A DNA stretch of 6,760 nt from an uncultured Lachnospiraceae bacterium (GTDB taxonomy: Bacteria > Bacillota > Clostridia > Lachnospirales > Lachnospiraceae): contig CANQEB010000135.1 in the NCBI GenBank assembly GCA_947594085.1, forward strand, positions 1 to 6,760. The letters run 5' to 3'. Below, one piece after another: positions 1 to 6,580 of the stretch. The notes below the pieces were generated by a model. The model searched no databases, was not told where the DNA came from, and saw nothing but the letters and a program-made list of their open reading frames with translations. Every line of letters starts with the position of its first letter. Position 1 is the stretch's first letter. The position numbers were made by a program, and so were the translations under genes.

Positions 1-867
1 GCAGACCGCGTCCCGCTCCATCTGCGTCGGGCTCTTGACATGTCGCGTATAGAAGTACATGTCGTTCTCCGGATCCCGGTATTTTCCCAGAGAGATGCCG
101 CAGCATTTACTGTTGCTGATCTCGCAGTCCTCGATGATCCAGCCCTTGCTCCAGTGCGGCCCGATCATCCCGTCCTGATATGCGGCCGGCGGAGCCCACG
201 TCGTGGCCGCCTTGTTGATGTCGAAGCCGCTCACGGTGATGTATCCGACCCCGGTCTTATCCGGCATGAAGCAGTTGCGGCGGACGCTGATCTCCACCTT
301 CTCCTTGTTCGGATCCAGACCACGGAAATTCGCGTACAGCACCGTCGTATTTCCGTCCTGCTCGGTGTACCATTTGTAACGAGACTCCTCCGCCGACCAT
401 GCGCAGGGATCCGCCTCACCCACAATACACTCCTCCAGTGTCACAGTCTCGTACATCATCCGGTCATTCAGGTAGACCGAACCGGTGTGCCGCACCTTCG
501 GTGCGAAGTACCAGTCGCCGCAGACATAAGTGGTGTACGGATTGTAGGAACCGAACACTCCGTTGTCCACGCGCGCAGTCCACACTGTCCCCTGGTAAAG
601 TATCCAGCCGGAAAGCTCTTCCGCACCGGTGATCACCGCGCCGAGCGGAACCTCGGACCGATAGACAATTCGTTGTTCCTCCGTCCCCGCGTGCAGCGGG
701 TTTACATACTCCCGGTAGACGCCCGGCGCTACCAGCACCTCGTCCCCCGGAAGCGCCACGCGCGCAGCATCATCAATGTGCCGGAACGGCCGCTCCTGGC
801 TCCCATCCCCGATGCAGGACGCGTTGCAGTCAACATAGTATATTCTGGTGTTTGCGTTTCTTTCCAT
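1..867 (-). CDS. Right-handed parallel beta-helix protein (DUF1565-like, possible polysaccharide-active enzyme), N-terminal part, cut by window edge
   Basis: I translated this by hand: the frame is open for 289 codons from ATG at 867-865 down to base 1, with no stop, so the C-terminus lies outside the window. The N-terminus has the classic entry to a beta-helix: YYVD (10-13), GDGS..RPF (20-28), a helix ending in AA, then PGDEVLVAPGVYRE (40-53). Later come GPHWSKGWIIE and ISNSKCCGISLGK, which read as successive helix rungs of the kind seen in pectate-lyase-like and GH141-like proteins of gut Firmicutes. The start is supported by AGAGGGGG at 876-883, 8 bases before the ATG. No signal peptide is visible, so the protein is probably cytoplasmic and may act on imported oligosaccharides. 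The catalytic residues and exact family cannot be assigned from this half. It lies downstream of the DUF2284 gene on the same strand, after a 166-base repeat-containing spacer. The fold is well supported; the substrate is unknown. Confidence 0.85.
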   Translation of the reverse strand, partial: MERNANTRIYYVDCNASCIGDGSQERPFRHIDDAARVALPGDEVLVAPGVYREYVNPLHAGTEEQRIVYRSEVPLGAVITGAEELSGWILYQGTVWTARVDNGVFGSYNPYTTYVCGDWYFAPKVRHTGSVYLNDRMMYETVTLEECIVGEADPCAWSAEESRYKWYTEQDGNTTVLYANFRGLDPNKEKVEISVRRNCFMPDKTGVGYITVSGFDINKAATTWAPPAAYQDGMIGPHWSKGWIIEDCEISNSKCCGISLGKYRDPENDMYFYTRHVKSPTQMERDAVC

Positions 868-914
868 TCTGTGATCCCCCTCTCTTGTCGTTTTCAATTT
901 TGTTTTCTTCTCGA

Positions 915-1016
915 TTCTGTCTTCGTCTTTATTCCTGTCTTCTCTAATCCTGTCTTCTTTTTTCAAGCCCGTCTTCTTTTCGGTTCATTCCTCATTTTTC
1001 AGTCCCTGTCTTCTTC
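915..1016 (-). repeat. Irregular ~18-base purine-rich repeat (minus strand) in the leader of the beta-helix gene
   Basis: On the plus strand, GTCTTC recurs at 919, 937, 952, 971 and 1008, each time preceded by CC or TC and mostly followed by T-rich sequence. The steps are 18, 15, 19 and 37 bases. The 37-base gap holds a weaker copy (ATTCCTCATTTTTC, 987-1000). The consensus unit is ATTCCTGTCTTCTTTT, so the transcript would carry AAAAGAAGACAGGAAT-like blocks. The array sits between the DUF2284 stop and the beta-helix start. I see no good promoter or terminator in the spacer, so its role (leader element, degenerate tandem repeat or slippage product) is open. Confidence 0.6.
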
Positions 1017-1033
1017 TCAGACGAGAGAACACG

Positions 1034-1579
1034 CTACGCCTGCTTTTCTCCGTCGAAGCAGAACATGCTGAACAGCGCCACCGTGTTCGGCCCGTAGTCA
1101 TACTCCATACCACACTTGTCCGCCATATCCTTCACAAAGACACAATACGCGGACATGCAGGAAAACATCAGATCCGGGAAACGGCAGGGCTTCCCATCCA
1201 CGATCGCACAGGTCTCACAGAGATTGCAGCCGCTCGCCCCGACCATCAGTCCCTCAAGCCCCGTCCGATCGATGAACTCGCGCGTAAGCTTGTTGTGTTT
1301 TCCCTTTGCCGGCTTTGTCTCCTTGCCGTCCATCGGGTCATCCACATCCCAGACTGTCTGGAGCACAACCGCCATCGGCCACCTCTGAATGCGCGCCTTC
1401 ATCTCCTCCACCGTCCCACAGTCCGGCGGGCACGCATAATTCACGCCGTACTTTCCGCACAGGTTCTCCTCACACAACGGCCGGAACGCCGGTATAAACT
1501 CAATATCTTTCGTCTCGATCAGCGCCGCGGCCGCGAAGCCCATCTCCATCGCCAGCTCCGGCAAATCATTCTTGTTCAT
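1034..1579 (-). CDS. DUF2284 family cysteine-rich metal-binding protein
   Basis: The product is a predicted metal- or cluster-binding protein of 181 residues; no biochemical role is established for this family as far as I know. Two cysteine clusters carry the family signature. C36, C41, C50 and C54 lie in LCEENLCGKYGVNYACPPDC, and C118, C121, C124 and C132 lie in the GCNLCETC and KPCRFP region. Further cysteines are at 141, 146, 156 and 174, making twelve in all, a ferredoxin-like density that suggests an Fe-S or zinc site. A longer frame opening at a TTG (1603) is possible. I chose the ATG at 1579 because GGGAGG at 1588-1593 lies 8 bases upstream and the protein then begins MNKNDLPELAMEMG. 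It is probably soluble. It runs divergently from the YczE-like gene and may share a transcript with the beta-helix gene downstream. Confidence 0.88.
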   Translation of the reverse strand: MNKNDLPELAMEMGFAAAALIETKDIEFIPAFRPLCEENLCGKYGVNYACPPDCGTVEEMKARIQRWPMAVVLQTVWDVDDPMDGKETKPAKGKHNKLTREFIDRTGLEGLMVGASGCNLCETCAIVDGKPCRFPDLMFSCMSAYCVFVKDMADKCGMEYDYGPNTVALFSMFCFDGEKQA

Positions 1580-1620
1580 TCTGTCGTCCTCCCTGGTTTT
1601 CAATCATCCGTATTGTCTGT

Positions 1621-1675
1621 TTTCCTCTGTCTTTCCTCTGCCTTTCCTCCGCCTTTCCTCTGTCTTTCCTCCACC
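1621..1675 (-). repeat. Five-copy 11-base tandem repeat in the leader of the DUF2284 gene
   Basis: The plus strand reads TTTCCTCTGTC, TTTCCTCTGCC, TTTCCTCCGCC, TTTCCTCTGTC, TTTCCTCCACC at 1621, 1632, 1643, 1654 and 1665, with an exact period of 11 and no gaps. On the minus (transcribed) strand this is a purine-only tract apart from one C per unit, with consensus GRYRGAGGAAA and repeated AGGA-type Shine-Dalgarno cores. It lies 42 bases upstream of the DUF2284 ATG. The period is close to one DNA helical turn. Exact-period short arrays are prone to copy-number change, so expression could vary with repeat number; that is inference. Confidence 0.85.
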
Positions 1676-1746
1676 CGCCGTACTCACGTCATTATTCACC
1701 GTCCGGGCAAACGCTTCCGCAGACAAGCTCCTGTATCTCTTCCGGG

Positions 1747-1759
1747 CAGACACAGTCTG
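1747..1759. promoter_or_regulatory. 13-base palindrome CAGAC-ACA-GTCTG in the divergent intergenic region
   Basis: The arms CAGAC (1747-1751) and GTCTG (1755-1759) are perfect inverted repeats around ACA. The site lies just left of the divergent promoter elements, so it could be an operator or a small hairpin in the DUF2284 leader. Nothing else supports binding. A related direct repeat, TCCGGGCARAC, occurs at 1702-1712 and 1741-1751. The palindrome may be chance in 200 bases of spacer. Confidence 0.25.
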
Positions 1760-1776
1760 TCACTTTCCCGAACATT

Positions 1777-1806
1777 TTAACACAATAGTGAAAAAAAGTA
1801 TAGAAT
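1777..1806 (+). promoter_or_regulatory. Candidate sigma-A promoter for the YczE-like gene
   Basis: TTAACA (1777-1782, five of six to TTGACA) is followed after 18 bases by TAGAAT (1801-1806, five of six to TATAAT). Transcription would start near 1813 and leave a leader of about 67 bases before the ATG at 1880. A second, weaker candidate lies just downstream: TTGACT at 1814-1819 with an extended TG-T-GATACT at 1831-1839 but a short 14-base spacer. The region is AT-rich against the GC-rich genes around it. Confidence 0.5.
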
Positions 1807-1824
1807 AATCCGATTGACTTTCCA
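1797..1824 (-). promoter_or_regulatory. Candidate divergent promoter for the DUF2284 gene
   Basis: Read on the minus strand, TGGAAA (1824-1819) and TATACT (1802-1797) are separated by 16 bases, giving four-of-six and five-of-six matches to the sigma-A boxes. The -10 overlaps the -10 of the rightward promoter, so the two may compete. The resulting leader would be about 210 bases and would include the 13-base palindrome and the 11-base tandem repeat. Confidence 0.35.
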
Positions 1825-1879
1825 TCGTAATGTGATACTGTAAAAGAAAAAGTACGATGAAAACAGGGGAAATAATTAT

Positions 1880-2542
1880 ATGAAACGAAGTGTAAAAGAA
1901 CTGTGCATCCGCGTCGTCATTCTGCTGTTTGGTCTCACGGTCGCGCATCTTGGAGTGACGCTCTTCCTGCTCGCGAATCTCGGAGCAGACCCGTTCAATG
2001 TACTCGTACAGGGCATCTTCCGGACGCTCGACCGTTTTGTAGACTGGAATTTTCTGTCGCACGGAAACGTCCACATCGTGATCTGCTTCCTGATCATTCT
2101 CGTTCTGCTGATCGTGGATCGCAGCTACATAAAAATAGGAACCGTCCTGTGCATGGCATTCGGCGGTCCCATCATTGACTTTTTCACACGACTGCTCTCC
2201 TTCCTGTTCGAGAAAGGCAACCCGCTCTGGCTGAACCTGATCGTGCTGGCACTCGGCTGTGTCATCCTCGCGCTCGGCATGACGATCGTCATCAAATCCG
2301 ACGCCGGCACCGGGCCGAACGATCTTGTGGCTCTCGTCATCAGTGATAAAACGCACCGCCGATTCGGCGTCGTCCGTATCATCGTCGACGTGTCGTTCGT
2401 CGCGGTTGGTTTCCTGCTCGGCGGAACAATCGGCATCGGCACTGTCATCTGTGCGTTTCTCGTCGGCCCTGTCGCGGACTTTTTCCTGCCGCGCAGCGAG
2501 CGATTCGTAAACGCGGTGCTGCGCCGGGCAGGTCTGTCCTGA
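1880..2542 (+). CDS. YczE/YyaS/YitT-like integral membrane protein
   Basis: The product is a 220-residue protein with about six hydrophobic segments, roughly 8-32, 64-80, 84-104, 115-138, 164-181 and 184-203. Two family-type loops are present: LGADPFN (34-40) after the first helix and SDAGTGPNDL (140-149) after the fourth. The two halves are related: IKIGTVLCMAFGGPIIDFF near 84-102 matches IGIGTVICAFLVGPVADFF near 184-202, so the protein appears to be an internal duplication. YczE-type proteins lie in the cytoplasmic membrane and are mostly uncharacterised; a transport role is often assumed but not shown. AGGGGA (1865-1870), 9 bases before the ATG, supports the start. The gene is divergent from the DUF2284 gene and convergent with the MATE gene, so it appears to be monocistronic. 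Confidence 0.88.
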   Translation: MKRSVKELCIRVVILLFGLTVAHLGVTLFLLANLGADPFNVLVQGIFRTLDRFVDWNFLSHGNVHIVICFLIILVLLIVDRSYIKIGTVLCMAFGGPIIDFFTRLLSFLFEKGNPLWLNLIVLALGCVILALGMTIVIKSDAGTGPNDLVALVISDKTHRRFGVVRIIVDVSFVAVGFLLGGTIGIGTVICAFLVGPVADFFLPRSERFVNAVLRRAGLS

Positions 2543-2661
2543 GCGCAGCTTTCACATTTTCACCTGTGCCTATTCCCACATCGCACCCTTCTTCAACAGC
2601 CTTCAAAACAGGCGTCCTCAGGCTCCTCTGTGCCCTGTCGCCTTCTATGCATACTTTACGC
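2543..2661. other. Convergent intergenic gap without a clear terminator
   Basis: This 119-base stretch separates the ends of the YczE-like gene and the MATE gene. I looked for a GC-rich hairpin followed by T residues on either strand. Only weak pairings were found, such as GCGCAG near 2543 with CTGTGC near 2565, which needs a G-U pair, and neither has a T-run. No small ORF with a ribosome binding site is evident. Transcripts may overlap here or end by a Rho-type or distal signal. Confidence 0.4.
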
Positions 2662-4035
2662 TTAACCGACCTGCGCCGCGCTGTCCTCCTTCGGCAGCTT
2701 CCGGAAGAATGCAACGGCGAACGGGAGCGTCACCGGCACCGACATCAGGATCGCGAGCGGCTGCGTCTCCTGAATCCCGGCAAGGCCGCGGAAATGCGAG
2801 AGAATCAACAGCAGCGGGATGAAGAACAGGCCATTACGAAGTGCCGAGAGAAACGAGGCTCCGAGCCTCTTGCCCGTGCTCTGAAACAGCATTTCCGTCG
2901 TCATACAGATCGGCAGAAACAGATTGGCCAACGCCTGCAGCCGCAGCGCCCGCGTCCCCACCGCGATGACCTCCGGGTCATCCCGGAACAAGCCGATCAG
3001 ATGTCCCGAGAAGATCAGCAGGAGCGCACAGCCGACGACGATGATGCCCTCCGAGATCATCACAGTAACGCGGTAACCCTTGCGAACGCGGGAATATTTC
3101 CCGGCTCCATAGTTGAACGCCGACACCGGCTGAAAGCCTTGCCCGACTCCGAGCGCGACAGAGAAAGCAAAGAAAATGATCCGCGCTACAATGCTCATGC
3201 CCGCGACCGCCGCATCTCCGTATACCGCGCACTGCGCGTTCAAAAGCACCGTGTTCAGGCTGTTCAGGCCCTGACGCAGCATGCTCGGAAAGCCTGTCGC
3301 CATGATGTTTCCGTAGACGGCCGGCCCAGCGTGCAGTGCCTTCTTAAGACTCAGCTTCGACTCCGTCTTCCCCGACAGGAACATAAACAGAAGAATGAAC
3401 CAGCTGATGATCTGGCTCGCCGCCGTGGAAAGTCCCGCGCCCGCGATCCCCATATTCAATCCAAACATCAGGATCGGATCGCCGATCATGTTGAGAATCG
3501 CACCCGTCATCAACCCGATCATGCCGAGTGCCGCCTTCCCCTCATAGCGGAGGATGTTGTTCAACGTGAGACTACTGCTCATAAATGCCGACGCGATCAG
3601 AATGTAGGTGATATAGGTCTTGGCGTACGGCGCGATCGTCTCCGTGCTTCCGAGTAGCATGACAATATCGTCCAGCCAGAGAAAACCGATCACGGTAATC
3701 AACAAGCCACCCAGCATCGCCCCGAAGAACCCTGCGGACGCATGCAGCGACGCCGATTCTCTGTTCTGATGGCCGAGCGCGCGCGACAGAATACTGCCTG
3801 AGCCTTGCCCGAACATAAAACCGAATGCCTGAATGATCGCCATAAAGCCAAACACCACGCCCACGGCACCGCTCGCGCTCGTACCGAGCCTGCCGACAAA
3901 CGCCGTGTCCACCAGATTATAAATGTTGTTGATCAGCATGGAAATGATGCTCGGAACCGACAGCGTCAGGATCAGCCGCGGAATCGGCGTATCTGTCATC
4001 TTTTCATATTGTGTCATTTCCCGTTCTGCACGCAT
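2662..4035 (-). CDS. MATE family multidrug/cation efflux transporter
   Basis: The product is 457 residues, the usual length for the multidrug and toxic compound extrusion family, with about twelve membrane helices in two six-helix halves. The family start is clear: TDTPIPRLILTLSVPSI (14-30), then NNIYNLVDTAFVG (36-48) with D43 in the first helix. GQGSGSILSRALG (76-88) follows helix two. NILRYEGKAALGM (160-172), with ILNMIGDP (180-187), is the typical helix 5 region. GVGQGFQPVSAFNYGAG (296-312) is the matching motif of the second half. Such proteins export cationic drugs or metabolites using a Na+ or H+ gradient; the substrate here is unknown. AGAGG at 4046-4050, 10 bases before the first ATG, favours the start at 4035 over the internal Met7 (4017). 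It follows the HAD gene by 102 bases on the same strand, so it could be last in the metN-metI-HAD transcript or have its own promoter. Confidence 0.93.
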   Translation of the reverse strand: MRAEREMTQYEKMTDTPIPRLILTLSVPSIISMLINNIYNLVDTAFVGRLGTSASGAVGVVFGFMAIIQAFGFMFGQGSGSILSRALGHQNRESASLHASAGFFGAMLGGLLITVIGFLWLDDIVMLLGSTETIAPYAKTYITYILIASAFMSSSLTLNNILRYEGKAALGMIGLMTGAILNMIGDPILMFGLNMGIAGAGLSTAASQIISWFILLFMFLSGKTESKLSLKKALHAGPAVYGNIMATGFPSMLRQGLNSLNTVLLNAQCAVYGDAAVAGMSIVARIIFFAFSVALGVGQGFQPVSAFNYGAGKYSRVRKGYRVTVMISEGIIVVGCALLLIFSGHLIGLFRDDPEVIAVGTRALRLQALANLFLPICMTTEMLFQSTGKRLGASFLSALRNGLFFIPLLLILSHFRGLAGIQETQPLAILMSVPVTLPFAVAFFRKLPKEDSAAQVG

Positions 4036-4138
4036 ATATCATTAACCTCTGATTTCCTCATCGTATTTTTAATATATTCTATGACGCCTGCCGCACTTCT
4101 GCTCTGCAATTCCCTTTATCGTCTCTATAGTCTCTGCA

Positions 4139-4852
4139 CTACTCCTGCAACAGTTCCAGTATATAATTCCTGCACTGCACAAAGTCACCATGCGGATAAG
4201 AAGAGATATCCTTCCCTGACTTGTTAATCATACAGTCCGTCAGCAAAAACACCTTCATACCCAGGTTCTCCGCCACCATGTCCTCATCCACGTCATTTCC
4301 CACCATCAGACATTCCCGCGGCTCAAGGTCAAACCTGCGCATGATCTCCTGGTAATAAGCTGGATTAGGCTTGGAACAACCAATATTTTCGTAGGACGTG
4401 TACCAGTCAAAATCTTCCGGCTCAAGTCCCGCCCAGCGGACGCGGCTCTCAGTCGCAACCGACGGGAAAATCGGATTTGTCGCCAATACAACACGGAGAC
4501 CGACATCCTTCAGCCAATGAACGAGCTCTGCCGCCTGTGGGTTGAATCCACAGGTGTCTTTCGCCCCTTGAAACTCTACACGGTAGAATTCCTCAAACAG
4601 CGGAATGTCTGTCGTCACATTTTTCCCGTAGATTTGTGCAAACTTTTCCCAGAAAACTGTCTCGTTGGTCCTGCTCCCGTCATTCTCTACCATTGCGCCC
4701 ACGCCGGCCCAGATCGCACCGAACAGTTTTTTCGGCTCGTACCCGTACGGGGCCATCTTCTTTGCCAGCAGCCCAAAGTAGCCTTCCACAAACACATCCT
4801 GATCCATCGGAAGCAGCGTCCCATCCAAATCAAACATCACTGTACCAATCAT
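4139..4852 (-). CDS. HAD superfamily hydrolase (probable small-molecule phosphatase)
   Basis: The product is a 237-residue soluble protein with all four haloacid dehalogenase motifs. Motif I is DLDGT (8-12), with nucleophile D8 and acid/base D10. Motif II is LATN, with T125. Motif III is CSKPNP, with K161. Motif IV is VGNDVDED, with D187 and D191 for Mg2+. The helical cap between residues 15 and about 100 is of the C1 type, which usually means a small phosphorylated substrate. The substrate cannot be read from sequence. GGAG at 4863-4866, 10 bases before the ATG, supports the start. The gene begins 54 bases after metI, which suggests co-transcription with the methionine importer. A link to methionine or sulfur metabolism is only a guess from this position. 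Confidence 0.92.
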   Translation of the reverse strand: MIGTVMFDLDGTLLPMDQDVFVEGYFGLLAKKMAPYGYEPKKLFGAIWAGVGAMVENDGSRTNETVFWEKFAQIYGKNVTTDIPLFEEFYRVEFQGAKDTCGFNPQAAELVHWLKDVGLRVVLATNPIFPSVATESRVRWAGLEPEDFDWYTSYENIGCSKPNPAYYQEIMRRFDLEPRECLMVGNDVDEDMVAENLGMKVFLLTDCMINKSGKDISSYPHGDFVQCRNYILELLQE

Positions 4853-4906
4853 ATGTATTTTTCTCCATACAGCAATTATCTTCTACAGCGCGATTCATCG
4901 CCCAGC

Positions 4907-5569
4907 TTACGTTCTTCTGCGGTCAAATTTCTTCGACAACATCATTCCGATCCCCTGAAGGATCTGTACCAGAATCACAAGGAGAACCACTGTCACAATC
5001 ATGATATCCGCCTGATAGCGATTGTAACCATAGCGCACCGCAATCGCGCCCAAGCCATCCGCGCCCACGGTACCCGCCATCGCAGAGTAGCCAAGAATCG
5101 TCGCCGTCACAATCGTCGCGTTGACGATCAGAGACGTGCGCGCTTCCGTCAAAAGTACTTTGAATACAATCGTCCATGTGCTCGCGCCCATGCTCTGCGC
5201 AGCCTCGATCACACCATGATCGACCTCCTTTAAAGAGGACTCTACCATTCTCCCTATGTACGGAGCCGCAGCGATCGTCAATGGCACGATCATCGCATCC
5301 GAACCATAGCTCTTCCCGACGATCAGTCTCGTCAGTGGAATCAACATAATCAATAAAATCAGAAACGGTATACTGCGGAAAATATTTGAGACAAAGTCAA
5401 GCACCTTATAGACGGCTGCATTCGGCCGAATGCCATCCTTGTCTGTCACCGTCAGCAAAATACCGAGCGGCATACCGATCAGGTAACCGAGGAATGTCGG
5501 CAAAAGCGTCATGTACAAAGTCTCTCCAATTCCCTCAACGATCATCTGTACTATTTTTTCATCAAACAT
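4907..5569 (-). CDS. metI: Methionine ABC transporter permease MetI
   Basis: The product is a 220-residue inner-membrane permease of the MetI family, close to the usual length of about 217. It has about five membrane segments. ETLYMTLLPTFLGYLIG (16-32) opens the domain, FRSIPFLILL (64-73) is the family-typical central motif, and the cytoplasmic coupling loop EAAQSMGAS starts at 122 (EAA followed by G at 128) and docks on the ATPase. Family members import L- or D-methionine and some related compounds. The ATG lies inside the end of metN (overlap 5562-5569, ATGTTTGA), which indicates translational coupling. GGAGG and AAGGA in the metN tail serve as ribosome binding sites. The HAD gene follows. 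Specificity is assigned by family and by pairing with metN, and other amino acids or peptides cannot be excluded. Confidence 0.93.
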   Translation of the reverse strand: MFDEKIVQMIVEGIGETLYMTLLPTFLGYLIGMPLGILLTVTDKDGIRPNAAVYKVLDFVSNIFRSIPFLILLIMLIPLTRLIVGKSYGSDAMIVPLTIAAAPYIGRMVESSLKEVDHGVIEAAQSMGASTWTIVFKVLLTEARTSLIVNATIVTATILGYSAMAGTVGADGLGAIAVRYGYNRYQADIMIVTVVLLVILVQILQGIGMMLSKKFDRRRT

Positions 5570-6569
5570 AGTCCTTCAACTCCTCCACCGAAAGCTTTGC
5601 CCCGACCAGATACGCGATCATCTTGTCTCCCAAAACCTCATCCTCCGGAAGCTGCAAGATCATCTCGCCCTTCGCCACGCCGTCCAGATCCCTCGTGTTC
5701 GCGTAGAGAATATTCACCGGGGTCTTGAACGCCAGCACCATATTCCCAATCACCGGTTCGAATGACGAATTTTCGGAGAACACAATGCGCACACAGCGCT
5801 TTCCTTTCATCTCCGTGACACGCTCATAGCCTTGATAGATTAGCCTTCTCGCCTCACGTGACTTAGGTGCCTGGAAGATTGCCTCCACGGTCCCGTGCTC
5901 CACAAGATTTCCGTGGTCGATGATCGCCACATGGCTGCAAATCTCCTGCACTACCGTCATTTCATGCGTGATGACTACGATCGTGATCCCGTAGTCCCGG
6001 TTGATCTGCTTCAAAAGCTGCAGAATCGATTTTGTCGTCTGCGGATCAAGTGCACTCGTCGCCTCGTCACACAGCAAAATCTTCGGATCAGACGCAAGCA
6101 CCCTCGCGATGGCCACTCTCTGCTTTTGCCCGCCGGAGAGCTGCGCCGGATAAGCCCTCGCCTTCTCCTCCAGGCCGACCACCTTCAGATATTCCATCGC
6201 CTTCTGGCGCGCCTCGCGCTTTTTGATCCCTGCGATCTCCATCGGAAAGCAGACATTGTCGATGACATTGCGTTGCATCAGCAGATTGAAATGCTGAAAA
6301 ATCATACCGATATCCTTGCGGGCCTCTCGCAGCTCTTTCTCCGTGAGCGACGCGAGCTCCCGTCCGTCCACGGTCACATTTCCGGCCGTAGGTCGTTCCA
6401 GGAAATTGAGGCAGCGCACCAGCGTACTCTTCCCTGCACCGGACATGCCGATGATCCCAAAAATATCACCTTTGAAAATGTCAAGACTGACATCTTTCAG
6501 GGCATGCACTTCCCCCTCTTTTGAACTAAATGTTTTATCCAGATGCTCGATTTTGATGATCGGTTCCAT
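5562..6569 (-). CDS. metN: Methionine ABC transporter ATP-binding protein MetN
   Basis: The product is 335 residues and is the ATPase of the importer on the cytoplasmic face. Walker A is GMSGAGKST (41-49), the Q-loop is Q92, the signature is LSGGQ (144-148), Walker B is ILLCDE (164-169), the D-loop is SALD (172-175) and the switch histidine is H202 in ITHE. After about residue 255 comes a NIL-type regulatory domain, the feature that separates MetN from polar amino-acid ATPases; in family members it binds methionine and causes transinhibition. A longer frame to 6677 begins at TTG, but its first 36 residues do not look like ABC sequence. The ATG at 6569 is preceded by GGAGGAG at 6573-6579 and gives the expected MEPIIKIEHLDKTF start. 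It overlaps metI by 8 bases. No metQ is present in the window. Confidence 0.95.
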   Translation of the reverse strand: MEPIIKIEHLDKTFSSKEGEVHALKDVSLDIFKGDIFGIIGMSGAGKSTLVRCLNFLERPTAGNVTVDGRELASLTEKELREARKDIGMIFQHFNLLMQRNVIDNVCFPMEIAGIKKREARQKAMEYLKVVGLEEKARAYPAQLSGGQKQRVAIARVLASDPKILLCDEATSALDPQTTKSILQLLKQINRDYGITIVVITHEMTVVQEICSHVAIIDHGNLVEHGTVEAIFQAPKSREARRLIYQGYERVTEMKGKRCVRIVFSENSSFEPVIGNMVLAFKTPVNILYANTRDLDGVAKGEMILQLPEDEVLGDKMIAYLVGAKLSVEELKDYV

Positions 6570-6580
6570 ACGCTCCTCCA

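Noticed and set aside
1014..1029. TTCTC-GAGAA hairpin after the DUF2284 stop as a terminator
   Set aside because: The stem is five base pairs with little GC and has no T-run on the transcribed strand.
40..1071. Long plus-strand open frame of 343 codons
   Set aside because: It is antisense to the beta-helix gene and runs through the repeat spacer. It has an Arg/His/Val-rich composition, no ribosome binding site and no recognisable domain.
1580..1603. Eight-codon extension of the DUF2284 protein from a TTG
   Set aside because: The extension would contain the Shine-Dalgarno sequence GGGAGG that fits the ATG at 1579.
1621..1675. CRISPR-like array
   Set aside because: The units are only 11 bases and directly abut each other without spacers.
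1760..2356. Minus-strand frame rich in acidic residues
   Set aside because: It is the antisense of the membrane-protein gene; its acidic, His-rich sequence mirrors hydrophobic codons and has no family signature.
2566..3657. Long plus-strand open frame of 363 codons
   Set aside because: It is the complement of the MATE gene; the Arg/Gln/Asp-rich translation is typical of a shadow of hydrophobic codons in GC-rich DNA.
4517..5233. Plus-strand frame of 238 codons spanning the HAD-metI junction
   Set aside because: It lies opposite two well-supported genes and has no coherent domain.
5895..6524. Plus-strand frame of 209 codons
   Set aside because: It is antisense to the conserved ATPase core of metN, whose motifs are all intact on the minus strand.
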